Source: Castor canadensis (Eukaryota; Chordata; Mammalia; Rodentia; Castoridae). From it: a stretch of 64,000 bases of DNA. This document shows positions 23,701 through 35,462 of this stretch, piece by piece (within the stretch, counting starts at the first letter, position 1; each line of letters opens with the position of its first letter). The stretch is taken from NCBI RefSeq assembly GCF_047511655.1, contig NC_133401.1:17854501-17918500 (forward strand), in the 5' to 3' direction. The notes beneath the pieces are model-generated. The model saw only the letters and a program-made list of their open reading frames with translations. It was not told the origin of the DNA and searched no databases. A program made the translations under genes and the position numbers.

Positions 23701-26700
23701 AGAAACTATTTTTACATAAAAGTATTTTTTACTTTTTATTTTTCAGTGTCTGAAGCAAAACCAAAACCAGAATTCACAGAATGATATGTCTTATTTTTTA
23801 ATGTAACATTTTATCAAGTTTGGCATTTAAAAATATAAGATGAGTCAATGTAGATACTTTAGAACTTCCTCTTTTTTTAGAACAAAACATTTCTCTATGG
23901 AGAGAAAATGGCCCACACATATGTTCATAGACCCGTGTGCCTCCTCATGAGCTATCTTTTTTGTTATTTTAGCATCTGGCATGACTTACATGTTTGATTA
24001 TAACTTCTTCTCGCTCCCTTTCTTTTTTTGGCAGTACTGGGGTTTGAACTCAGGGCCTCACTCTTGCCAGGCGGGCGCTCTACCACTTGAGCCACTCCAC
24101 CAGACCACAGCTATGAGAGGATTAAATGATTACTGCTGAACACATATGCCTTCACATCTGAGGAACCAAACTAAACTTTGTTCCACAAAAACACACATAA
24201 ATTACTTCTTATGAAACTTTTTTTTTTTTTTTTTGAGTATTGGGGTTTGAACTCTGGGCCTGCACTTTGAGCCACTCCACCAGTCCTTTCTTGTAACAGG
24301 TTTTTTCGAGATAGGGACTCTTGAATTATTTGCCTGGGCTGGCTTTGAACCTCGAGCCTCCTGATCTCTGCCTCCTGAGTAACTGGGATTACAGGCGTGA
24401 GCCACCGCACCCAGCATTCAACACAGCTTTTATAGTTTGGAAAACAGACTATTTTGGTAGGCATTTAGGGTTTGTTCTAACTTGAAGAATATTTAGAATA
24501 ACATTGTCTAACAGAACTAAGATAAAGCTACTTATGCAATGAAGAATTTTAGTAGCCATTTTAAATCCAATACAAGGTTGGGATTTAATTCTTGGTTTTT
24601 TAAGTGGATACAATTATTTTTTCTTGGTGATACTGGGCTTTGAACTCCGGGCCTTGCACTTGCTAGGCAGGCAGTCTACCTCTTGAGCCATGTCCCCAAC
24701 TCCTCTTTCTTTAGGCTATTCTATCAGATAGCGTGTTTAATTTTTGCCCAGGACCTGCGCTGGACAGGGATACTTCAGTCTACGACCTACACCGCCTTCC
24801 TAGCCGAGATGGCAGGCATGAACCAGCATACCCAGCTTATCAGCTGAGATGGCATCTCATTACCTTTTACCTGGGTTGGCCGGGAACCTGCATCCTCCCA
24901 GTCTCCACCTCCTGAGTAGCTGGGATTCCAGGCATGAGCTACTGAGCCCAGCTCACAACTCATTATTGAAGTGTCACTTCCTGGAAAGCGAGCTGACTTG
25001 TTTTATCCCTGGACCCATTTTCATCATGAGGTATTAAGAGCCTTTTGAAGGCGATTTTTTGGGGAAATACTTGTTGAAATATAATATGCAGGTAGAAAAG
25101 TACACCCATTGTACATAGACTCAGTGAATTTTTGCCAGCTGAAGACCCCCACGTAATTGACACCCAGTATCACAGATGGTTCGGGTTTTTTTGGCTGTGC
25201 TGGGGTTTGAACTCAGGTCCTCACATTCGCTAGGCAGGTGCTCTACCACTTGAGCCACTCCGCCAGCCCAGACCTTGACTGGACCCCAGAACACCCCAGG
25301 TCCCCCTTCCCAGGGCTCCCCACCACTGATGCCCACCATCCAGGCCCTGGCACTGTTGTTAGGTCTGCCTCATGTCTGAATTCGTTCAGGCAACCATACC
25401 CTAAAGACATTTTTGTGTTGCTTTGGTTTTTGAGGCTGGGTCTCACTATACAGCCCAGGCTGGCCTTGAACTGCCCACCTTCCTGCCTCAACTTTCCAAG
25501 TGCCGGGATTACAGACGTGCACCTCTATGTCTGGGTTGCTATCGCCATTTTTTTTTTTTTTTTTTGGAAACTGGTTTCTGCTGCTGAATGTAATGAATGT
25601 TTGTGAGATCCGTTCCTGTTTCCCATGTAGGAATAGAACACTCATTCTCACTGTGTAATATTCCCTTGTGTGGCATATTCATTTATTCGTTGTATTGTTT
25701 TCTCTCTCTCTCTCTCTCTCTCTTTGGCTGTGCTGGGCTTTGAACTCAGGGCCTCACTCTCCCTAGGCAGGTACTCTATCACTTAAGCCACTCCGACAGC
25801 CCTATTTTTATTTTTTTCATCTGTTTTCCCCCACGCCCAGACCTTGTCATCTCCAAGGCAGCATGTTAAACTGTTTAACAGCAAGAGAATGAGCCGGGCG
25901 TGGATGGTCACGCCTGTAATCCCGGCTACTCAGGAGGCAGAGATCAGGAGGATCTCAATTCGAGGCCAGCCCAGGCAAATAGTTCAGGAGACCCTATCCC
26001 CAAAAAACCTAACACACACACGTGCACACACACACAAAGCGAGGCAATAATATTAGTTCTGAGAAAACCTCCCTGTCTTGGGTTCAGATTTCCCACCCAT
26101 GGAGCAGCTGCAGAGGAGTGAGTTCAGCACAGCTCTACAGGGGGCGCCATCTGCACGCCAAGAGCGCAGCAGGGACACCGCTCCTCCCCCTGACTGGCTC
26201 TTTAGCCTCTCAGGTGTCCAGTGCCACCTGGGCCTCAGGTTTTAATTCTGCAGGGCGGGGTGGGGCTTCAGTGCCTGCATTTCTAGTCTTTTCTTTTTTG
26301 GCAGCACTGGGGTTTGAACTCAGAGCCCTGCACTTGCTAGGCAGGCGCTCTACCACTTGACCCACTTCTCAAGCACTTTTTGCTTTGGTTAGTTTTGAGA
26401 TGGGGTCTCATGTTTTTGCGTGGACTGTGGTCCTCCTACCTCTGTCTCCTGAGCAGCTGGGATGACAGGTATGTGTCACCATGCCCATCTTTTTATGGTT
26501 GAAGTCTTGCTTTTTTTTTTTTAAAAAAAACAAAAACAGGATGGCCTCAAACTGCAATCCTCCTGATCTTCACCTCCTGTGTAGCCGGGATTACAGGCGT
26601 GAGTCACCACACCCAGTTGAGTCACCGAATTTCTATCATGTTTGGGAGACACCAAATGCTGTGGACCTGGATGTCATAATTTGTGTAGTGAGGGCTGTCC

Positions 26701-27235
26701 CCCCACCCCAGCGCAGGCCAAGCACTTTCAGAATCAGAGAACCTGCTGGAGGGAACGCGAATGGCTCACCATTAAATGGGGCAGCCGCTTGCGGGAAGTT
26801 TGTCAGCGTAGTGGGTTGTGTGGTGGCCCCTCAAATATATGTCCACCTGGGGCCTGTGAATGTGGCCTTATTTGGAAAAAGAAGTGTTTTCCAATGTCAT
26901 TAACTGAAGGATCTCAAGATGAGATAGTTACAAATTACCCCGGTGAGCCCACATCAGTGTCAAGTGACTGTAGAAGAGAAAGAAGCAAGGGCACAGAGGA
27001 GAAGGCCTTGTGAAGATGGAGGCAGAGATCAGAGGGATGGGGCCACAAGCCCAGGCATGATGGGAGAGGCCAGGAAAGATCCCCCCTTCCCTCCCAGAGC
27101 GTTTGGAAGCCTGTGGCTCTAGTAACACCTTGATTTCAGACTTCTGGCCTTCAGAACTGTGAGAGCATAAATTTGAGTTTGTCATAAACAGGATGGTTTG
27201 TATCCACTTGTTACAACAGCCTCAAAAAACTAATG
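20755..27235. repeat. Intergenic: SINEs, L1 pieces, old LTR-like repeats
   Basis: Plus tRNA-like SINE 20755-20830. MaLR-like piece about 21085-21330. Minus composite SINE 21368-21590. Plus tRNA-like SINE 22050-22128. Minus trimeric SINE 22612-22935, then B1 22938-23036. Minus composite 23230-23420 and a further SINE to 23600. Minus tRNA-like 24028-24110. Minus composite 24218-24416. Minus trimeric 24613-24955. Antisense old L1 3' pieces about 25060-25170 and 25590-25690, interrupted by SINEs (25180-25272, 25420-25545). (CT)n 25700-25724. SINEs 25725-25803 and 25885-26030 (the latter plus). (CA)n 26010-26036. Minus trimeric 26291-26616. An old LTR-like repeat 26805-27235 of the same family as 57,620-58,070. 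No gene seen. Confidence 0.6.
26135..26148 (+). promoter_or_regulatory. CTCF-like motif
   Basis: CTACAGGGGGCGCC has the CAGGGGGCGC core of CTCF sites, in a short repeat-free island (about 26040-26285) with elevated GC. Its orientation is the same as the motif at 18645. Motif evidence only. Confidence 0.3.
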
Positions 27236-27315
27236 CAACCCTTTTTCCCAGGCTGGCTTCAAACTCACCATCCTCCTGCCTGTGCTTCCCAAGTGCCGGG
27301 ATTGCAGGCGTAAAC

Positions 27316-27690
27316 TGTAGCAGGGAGGAGGATCAGAAGAAAACAGTCTAGGCCTGAGTCCTGAGAAAGTAGCAGGGAGGTAGGGATGGCGTAGGAGAAA
27401 GATCAAACCTGAGAAATCTGAACATGAGGAAGGTCACATAGCACCACAGAGGGAAAGTCACGTAGCACTTGGGGTAAAGTAGGCAATAAAATTAAATATA
27501 ACCGTATATGGACTAGACCTTGCTTTTTGCTTCTGTAACCTGCTTGCAAGGGTGTGTAAGGTGAGACCCCTTTGTTCTCAGGGCTCAGCCTTTGGCCACC
27601 AGTCCGCTGGGTCTGTGTCGGCACAATAAAGCATTGCTTCCTGCTAATTGCCTCAGTGTCCCGTATCTCAGCTAGCAAACTCCCAAAACA
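27316..27690 (+). mobile_element. Solo ERV LTR inserted into a B1 SINE
   Basis: The 375-bp element begins TGTAGCAGGG and ends CCCAAAACA, with AATAAA at 27625-27630 in the position expected for the R region. It splits a minus-oriented B1: the left part ends near 27311 and the right part resumes at about 27691 with 'accaccatgcctgg'. The 4 bases on each side are AAAC and GAAC, a target-site duplication with one change. A 4-bp duplication fits a class I (gammaretrovirus-like) ERV. No internal region is present. Confidence 0.7.
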
Positions 27691-27724
27691 GAACCACCAT
27701 GCCTGGTTTACAAACCATTTTTTT

Positions 27725-30530
27725 GTGGGTGGTACTGGGGTTTGAACTCAGGGTCTACATCTTGAACCACTCCACCAGTCCCTTTTCATGATGAGTATTT
27801 TCGAGATAGGGTCTCGTGAATTATTTCTCCAGGCTGGCTTTGAACCCTGAGCCTCCTGATCTCTGCCTCCTGAGTAGCTAGGATTACAGGTGGGAGCCAC
27901 CAGTGCCTGCTTGTTTTGTTTTTGAGACATGATCTTGCTACCTTTGCCTAGGCTAGCCTCAAAGTCAAAATCCCCCTGATCTGTCTCCCGAGTACCGGGG
28001 ATTATAGCCATGAACCACCATGCCCAGGCAAAATCACATTTTTATATATGTACGTCTTAAAAAATTGAAACTTCTAGACTTTTGCGAGTAATAATGAGGT
28101 CAGCACACCCACTCTACCTCCTGTCAGGGTGCTTCTTACCTTGATCTGGCTGGGTGGTTCCCAAGGGCTTGGACCAATCTCTTTGTCACCTGAGTAATTA
28201 TTTTTATTATTCTTGGTGGTATTTCCTGCCAGCCAGCTGTTGCTGCGTCCTCACCTTCTTCCTCCCAGCCTCCGCCTGGTACTTATCAGACCTCCTCCTG
28301 CTCAGGCCCAGAGGATGCTGGGACGTCTGGTGAGCCCACAGGCCAGCGTGGGAAGTTGGCCCAGGCTCAAGCACTGTCACTGATGGGCCCACCACATCCT
28401 GCCCAAAAGCCATCGTGGCCACAGGCCAGGAGCCTCAGTACCATGGAGGGGACAGTGGTGGACGGAAGCCGCCGTTGGCAGGCACAGGGCTTCCTGTGGT
28501 GGCTGAGCACAGCTGTTTCTCTGTGGGGTGTGGCGGCCTTGGCCCCCACAGCCCATGCACTCCTGCTGGGTGCCAGCTTTGCAGCGAACCTGCTCCTGCT
28601 CCGTGGCCACTTGAGCGTGGGCCTTTTTGGCTTCTTTCCTTTTCATGGTGTAATTTGAACTCAGAGCCTGAGCCAACAGCACCGGGCTTTGCCCTTGAAC
28701 TCTTCATCCTCCTACGTCCATCTCTTGAGTAGCTGGGATTACAGGCGTGCACCACCATACTCTCCTGAGGTAGTCTATGATCATTTTTTTCTGTACTGTT
28801 TTTGAAATCCGGTGTGTGTGTTGCACTCATGGTCCATCTCAATTCAGACTCGTTGAATGTGCACAGCTTGGTGGCCTTGTGGCTGGTGACCACTGTAACA
28901 CTCAATCAGTTCTGAATCTTGAAAGGAAGAGGAAGAGACCCTAGAAGAGGCTGCTTGCAGAGGACGGTGAAGACGCACGTGGCCTCAAAACCTCAGACAG
29001 AGTCATCTGCATAAGTCCTCGCACACAGCCGCCAGGGGTGCGCACAAGCGTATGGTGTAAGCAAAAATGGTGAAGTCTCCCATTTCCACTAGGAGGGAAG
29101 CGATCAAGGGAGCAGGGTTCAGATAGTGACGGAGCAATGATGCTCCAGAGCGATGCATTTTAAACTGCATTGTGAAAACCTCGGTTCTGGGTGTTGGGAC
29201 GATGGGGACATTTTTGGGGTGTGGGGGAGGGGAGAATACATGTCTAGATTGCTTAAAAGTGTACAGTGGGTTACCATGGTAATGAAAACAAAACTTGACT
29301 CTTTTTACGCGCTGAGGTTTGAACTCTGGGCCTCAAGCTTGCTAGGCAGTCACTCTACCACTCAGGCCACGCCCCCAGCTTTTTGCTTTTGTTATTGTTG
29401 CTTAGGTGGGACTGGGATTTGAACTCAGGACTTCAGATTTGCAAAGCAGGTGCTCTACTGCTTGAGCCACACCTCCAGTCCATTTGGCTCTGGTTATTTT
29501 GGAAATGGGGGTCTCCAGAACTATTCGCCTGGACTGGCCTCGAGCCATGATTTTCCTGATCTCAGTCTCCCAAGTAGCTGGGATTACAGGCGTGAGCCAA
29601 AGGCTTGGACTTGTTATATATATTTTTAATGGGGTCTTGTGTCTTTTGCCTGGGCGGTTGGCCTGGACTGTGATCCTTCTATTTATGCCTTCTGCACCAT
29701 TGGGATGACAGGTGTGTGCTGTCACACCCAGCTTTATTGGTTGAGACAGGGTCTCCAGAACTGTTTGCCTGGGTTGGCCTGGAACCAGGATCCTTCTGCT
29801 CTCTACCTGTTGAGTAGCTGGGATTACAGGCGTGAGCCACCACATCAGCCTCATTATTTTGAGAGTGGCCCTTGCTGTGTAGCCCAGGCTGGCCTGGAAC
29901 TTGCTGTCCTCCTGCCTCAGCCTCCCAAGTGCTGGGATTACAGATGTGCACCACCTCACCTGGCCCTCCTCTTTTTCTTCCTTCCTTCTCTCCCTCTCTT
30001 ACTTCCTTCCTTCCTCCCTCCCTCCCTCCCTCCCTCCCTCTCTCTCTCTCTTCTTGGCGCTCTTGGGACACACCCCCTCCACTGAAGCACATTTTCTCCT
30101 GAATGTGTACCACTTTCTCATCATCTTAAAGTTCAAAACTTGCACAAGGAAACATCATGAGTTGGGGCCCCTGCAGGGGCTCCTTCCCTGCCTCTGGCAT
30201 GTCGCTTAAAGACCCCGGAATGAGTGAGTGGGTGATGCAGGATGAGGTGAGATGAGGAGTTCATTTCTAAGCTGAGGGTTGTGGCTTGCAGACGGGTCTT
30301 CTGCCCACTTCAGAACTCTATAGGGGCCAGGTGTGGTGGTGCACACTTGTAATCCCAGTACACAGAGGCAGGAGGATGTTGAGTTTGAGACCAGCCTGGG
30401 CTACATAGTGAGTTCTAGGCCAGTCTGGGTTACTCAGAGAGATCTTATCTTGAAACCAAACCAACCCAAAAAAATCTAGAGGAAGATTTAATGGCAAAAT
30501 ATACCACTTCCACAGATCTTTGAAGTCTCT
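27725..30530. repeat. Intergenic: SINEs around an unidentified unique stretch
   Basis: Minus composite SINE 27725-27910 and a further B1/7SL-like SINE 27911-28030. A unique, GC-rich stretch 28205-28660 with open frames on both strands but no protein I recognise. B1 fragment 28690-28770. Repeat-poor 28800-29290. A nested minus SINE cluster 29302-29860 (a composite copy inserted in a trimeric copy), a B1 29862-29963, and a CCTT/CTCC tract 29985-30052. Plus B1 30325-30475. Confidence 0.55.
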
Positions 30531-30865
30531 CTGGGCCTCTAAGCAGCCTGGCTAAGAGGCCAAGGGGCCCATTCCAACCCCTGCTCTCCAGGGCTCCAGG
30601 GAGACTTCAACCAAAGAGACCGCTGAGCTTTCCCCAGCAGCCTGGGACTCCACAAGGAGGAGAGAGTCACTCTCATTTGGGGAGACAGAGGCCACAGGGG
30701 AGGCTGAGCCTCGACAGGGAGGAGGCCCCCAGCTGGCTCCCTCCTACCTTGGACCAGGAACTTGTCTGTCTTCCAATCCCCACCTCTCCCTCCGGCCTGG
30801 GAGGTATGTAGGGTTCGCCAGGTGGATCCCCCACGGAGGGGCCTGGCAGGGGTGCCCAGTGTGTG

Positions 30866-30962
30866 GACCAATGGGAACCCCAGAGAGGAAGGCCTGTCAT
30901 TTCCTCCTGCTATCTGCATTGCCTTGTGGGGCTTTAAAACCACAGCCCAGGCGCAGGAAGGA
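30866..30962 (+). promoter_or_regulatory. C5AR1: Probable C5AR1 promoter (CCAAT box and TTTAAA box)
   Basis: CCAAT is at 30868-30872 and TTTAAA at 30933-30938, in a repeat-free island (about 30530-31020). If transcription starts about 30 bases after TTTAAA (near 30963), the CCAAT box lies about 95 bases upstream. From established knowledge, the murine C5a receptor promoter depends on an NF-Y-bound CCAAT box at about that distance. The island is 7.7 kb before the coding exon, a gap similar to that in human. The assignment is inference from motif spacing and position. Confidence 0.5.
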
Positions 30963-31009
30963 AGGACCTACAGACAGACATCCCAGCGCCCCGGAGGAGC
31001 CAAGACTTG
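30963..31009 (+). other. C5AR1: Probable untranslated exon 1 of C5AR1
   Basis: The short stretch after the TTTAAA box ends in CAAGACTTG with a consensus donor GTGAGC at 31010. C5AR1 genes have a two-exon structure in which a small first exon carries the 5' UTR (in human also reported to carry the initiator ATG). Here the three bases before the donor are TTG, so no ATG is supplied; the start used is the one in exon 2. The exon's 5' end is estimated from the TTTAAA box. Only one such exon is seen for the two coding-exon copies. Confidence 0.4.
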
Positions 31010-34000
31010 GTGAGCTGGCTCCTTTCTTTCTTTTTGGGGAGGCTCTGGGATTTGAACCCAGGGCCTCTTGCATGCTAGGCAAGCCTCTACTGCTTGAAGC
31101 ATATCCCAGCCCTTTGCTTTGGACTGGGGTTCGAACTCAGGGCTTTGCACCTGGAAAGCAGGAGCTCTACCTCTTGAGCCGCTCCTCCAGGCCATTGGGC
31201 TCTGGTTATTTTGCAGATGGGGTCTTACAAACTCTTTGCCTGACTGGCCTCAAACCATGATCCTCCCGACCTCAGCCTCCCAAGTAGCTAGGATGACAGG
31301 TGTGTGTTTTGTTTTTGAGATAGGGTCTCTCTGGCTGACCTGGGCTGGCCTTGTACTTGTGATCCTCCTGCCTCTGCCTCCCCAGTAGCTGGGATTATAG
31401 GCGTGTGGCCCCTTTCTGTCTCCCTAACTCTCTCTTCTCACTCTGACTCCCTCTTTCCCCCGCTCACTGGCTTTCAGTCTCCCCCTTTGTCATCTCTTCT
31501 TCATCCCAAACTCACTCCAGGGATGGGAGGTGACCAAGGAGGAAGATTGTCAAGAAGTGATGGCGGCCACAGTAACCTCCCAGGACTGGGGACTTGTGAG
31601 AAGTTTCTCGAATCAGGGAACACTTGAATCAGGCCCCCTAAAATGATGAAGACTTCCTCCAGCAGGGCTGGCATGCAGCTCGGTGGTAGAGCACGTCCGA
31701 CTGGTGCCCGGTCCCGGGTTCCTTCCCAGCACAAAACGACAAAAACTCTACAACTGAGAAACCCAAAAAGTCCAGGTCAGGAGGCTGCAAAGAGCCAGTT
31801 TGGAAGAACGGCAGGGTGTTTCAGATGCTCTGATGACAGAGAGGGGGAAACTGAGGCAGAGGGAGGAGCAGAGGTGGCCTGGGTCCTCCAGTGGCTGGTG
31901 GCTGCTCTATCTTGACTCTCAGAGGGAGCCCATCCCTGTGGCCCCTTTTGGCCTGTGACCTGAGGTCACAGCCGAGCTGTGATTTAGCACCTGTCGTCAG
32001 GTAACCTCAGTCTTGCTTCATCTTACGAAAGAGGAAACGGAAGAAGAAGCGATGCCTAGGAAGAGGGTGAGGTTGCCTTGCCCCTCATCCCTGCCTGGAG
32101 GTCTGATAAATGGAACTTTAGAACAAGACAACCGTTACCTGCTGCCTTTTTCCTTTCCTTGTAATATTCCAAAGTACCAAAGGCTGTTCAGAGAAAAGTC
32201 ACTCTCTCTGCCCTTCCCAGAGCCTTGGCTCCTTGTCATTGCTCTCAGAGGCAACCATGGGGAGCAGTGTATGGTGGAACTTTCCAGAAACAGGCTATAG
32301 ATGGCCTAGATAAGAAGCTTGGGGAACAAAGGAAGAAAGAATTGGATGAGGGGTGACCCCAAACTCAGTTCAACTTCTGCTTCTACTGTGTACTAGCTGG
32401 GGGGCGTTGAACTCAGGGTGTTGTGTGTACTAGCCAAGTGCTTTGTTACTTAGGCAATGCCCCCAGCCCTCTTACTTTTATTTTGCTTTTGAGATAAGGT
32501 CTCCCACGTAGCTGGGATTACAGGTGTGAAACACCACCTCCAACTTGGGCTTTCTTCCTTTTTTTTTTTTTTGAGAAAAGGTCTCTCTTTGTAGCCCAGG
32601 CTGGCTTGGAACTCGTGCTCATTCTGTTTCAGCCTCCCAAGTGCTGGGATTACAGATGTGCATCACGATGGCCCACCAGCGGATTGTTTAACGATGTCCT
32701 GTCTGCGTAGGGACAGGGAGGGGATGCTCAAAAAAATCCACAGACCTGGACATTGTGTATTTACTGCTCCGAGAGCATTACTGTGAGGTCTGTGATTTCC
32801 CTGGTGGCAGGGGATGCAGGCAGGACTTTGCCTATTGGAGGGATGGGGGAACCGAGGAGAGGAAGGGAGGGGCGAGGTGAAGTGGGTCAGCTGCCCATCC
32901 CATGCACCAGCTCCAGATGTGGAAAGTCATGGCTCTCTGTGATCTCAAGTCTTCCTTTTTTTTTTTTTTTCCCACAGCAGGGTTTAAACTCAGAGCCTCA
33001 TGCTTGCTAGGCAGGCGCTCTACCTCTTGAGCCATGCCTCCAGTCCATTTTGCTCTGGTTATTTTGCAGATGGGGTCTCATGAACCATTTGCTCAGACTG
33101 GCCTTGAACCTTGATCCTCCTGGTCTCTGCCTCCCAAGTAGCTAGGATTACAGGCATGAGTCACTAGTACTGGCTGTATTTTGTTTTTGAGACTGGGTCT
33201 TAGTGAGTTTGCCTGGGAACAAACTTTGTGATCATCCTGCCTTTGCCTCCAGAGTAGCTGGGATTACAGGTATGTGACATCATGCTCAGATCAGCCTGGC
33301 ATTTTTACGTTGCATTACATATTGGCGATCTTTTTACATTAGCACATTACAACTTCCTCATTCTTTCTTGGTTTTATTTTTTTCCCAGTACTGGGATTTG
33401 AACTCAGGGTTTTGGGTTTGCTAGGCAGGTGCTCTACCACTTGAGCTACATCCCCAACTCCTTTTGCTTTTGCTGTAGTTATTTTTCAAGTTGGTTCTCA
33501 CATTTATGCCTAGAGTATCCTGGACCATAATTCTCCTGTTCATGCTTCCTGCCTAGCTGGGACGACAGGTGTGTGCCACTATGCCCAGTTTTATTAGTTG
33601 AGATGGGGTCACTAACTGTTTCCCCAGGCTGGCCTCAAACCACGATCTTCCCAATCTCTGCTTCTGAAGTAGCTAGGATTACAGGTGTGAACCACCAGCT
33701 GCCAGCTCCTCGGTCTTTTTCATGGTTACATAGTGGTCTGTTGCCTGGGCATGTCATCATTAGCATGGCCTCTTCCTTTTCCTGGACACTGAATCCCGGC
33801 CTTCATTTTTTGTCTGTTTTTTGAAACAGGGGCTTCCAAACTTTTTCCAGGTAGTCACAAACTTGTGCTCCTCCTGCCTTGACCTCCTGAGTGCTGGGAT
33901 TACAGGTGTGGACCACCACACCTGGCTTCTTTCCAGTCTGTTTCCAGCTGTTTGCATCAGGGGAACCGAGGAAACCACAGAGTGTTACACTCAGCATGAT

Positions 34001-34486
34001 GAGGTCAGCAGGAGGGGAGGACAGGGTGAGCTCACGCCAGGAAGGGAGTGTGGAAGCTGATGTAGGAGTGAGGTGGAAGAAGGCTCTGCATTTTGGGTCT
34101 GAGTCATTCTGAGAGTTGAAGAAAACAGGCGAGGCAATTAACTTCCTGTGTCACATCCCAGGGGACAGCCTTCCCCAGCAGTCTGGGGCCACCTGCTGTG
34201 CCTGGCATCAACCCTTCAGTGACTTGAGCATGGGACCTGGACAGCACCGTCCAGGGCTAGCAAGTGGGAGGTCAGGGTGTGGGGGCGTCTGAGGAGTGGT
34301 GCGGCCAGTGAATACTAAGGGACACACTTCAGCATTTCAACCTGATTGACTTATTTTCAAGTTGTAAAAAATGACAAGAATAGGGGAAGTATGCTTTTTA
34401 CTTCTCCAGATCTGTCCATCTACTCCTATAATCCACCACTCCACCAGCCAGTCTCCGTCAACTATCCAGTTATCTATCTGTCAGCT

Positions 34487-35462
34487 ATCCACCCACCCAC
34501 CCACCCATCCACCCATCCACCCACCCATCCACCCACCCACCCATCCACCCACCCACCCATCCACCCACCCATCCACCCACCCATCCACCCATCACCCACC
34601 CATCCACCCACCCACCCATCCACCCACCCATCCACCCACCCACCCACCCACCCATCCACCCAAACATCCACCCATCACCCACCCATCCACCCACCCACCC
34701 ATCCACCCACCCATCCACCCACCCACCCACCCATCCACCCAAACATCCACCCATCACCCACCCATCCACCCACCCACCCATCCACCCACCCATCCTCTCA
34801 ACCACCCATCCACCCACCCACCCACCCATCCATCCGCCCATCCACCCAAACATCCACCCATCACCCACCCATCCACCCACCCATCCACCCACCCACCCAT
34901 CCACCCACCCATCCTCCCACCCACCCATCCACCCACCCACCCATCCATCCACCCATCCACCCAAACATCCACCCATCACCCACCCATCCACCCACCCACC
35001 CATCCACCCACCCATCCTCCCACCCACCCATTCACCCACCCATCCATCCATCTACCCACCCTCCCACCCATCCATCCACCCATCCATCCACCCACCCATC
35101 CACCCACCCATCCACCCATCCACCCACCCATCCACCCACCCATCCACCCACCCACCCACCCATCCACCCACCCATCCACCCACCCATCCACCCACCCATC
35201 CACCCATCCACCCAATCATCCACCCACCCACCCACCCATCCACCCATCCATCCACCCAATCATCCACCCATCCACCCACCCATCCACCCATCCACCCAAT
35301 CATCCACCCACCCACCCACCCATCCACCCATCCATCCACCCACCCATCCACCCACCCATCCACCCACCCATCCACCCATCCACCCACCCATCCACCCAAT
35401 CATCCATCCACCCACCCATCCATCCACCCACCCACCCACCCATCCATCCCTCCATCCATCCA
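34487..35462 (+). repeat. Tetranucleotide minisatellite (CCAC/CCAT array), 976 bp
   Basis: The array consists of CCAC and CCAT words in varying order. A longer-range pattern is visible: a unit carrying CAAACATCC then CCATCACCC recurs at about 34661, 34740, 34847 and 34962, and a CAATCATCC variant recurs after 35210. The words contain no stop codon in any plus frame, so frames of 484 and 410 residues run through it. These are not genes; they encode only His/Pro/Thr/Ser/Ile runs that follow from the repeat. Confidence 0.95.

Noticed and set aside
28356-28658. 100-residue plus-strand frame
   Set aside because: There is no recognisable family, start context or splice context; it is listed only as an unidentified stretch.
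34487-35462. CRISPR-like or telomere-like array
   Set aside because: The array has no spacer/repeat structure, is not TTAGGG, and lies in a mammalian intron.
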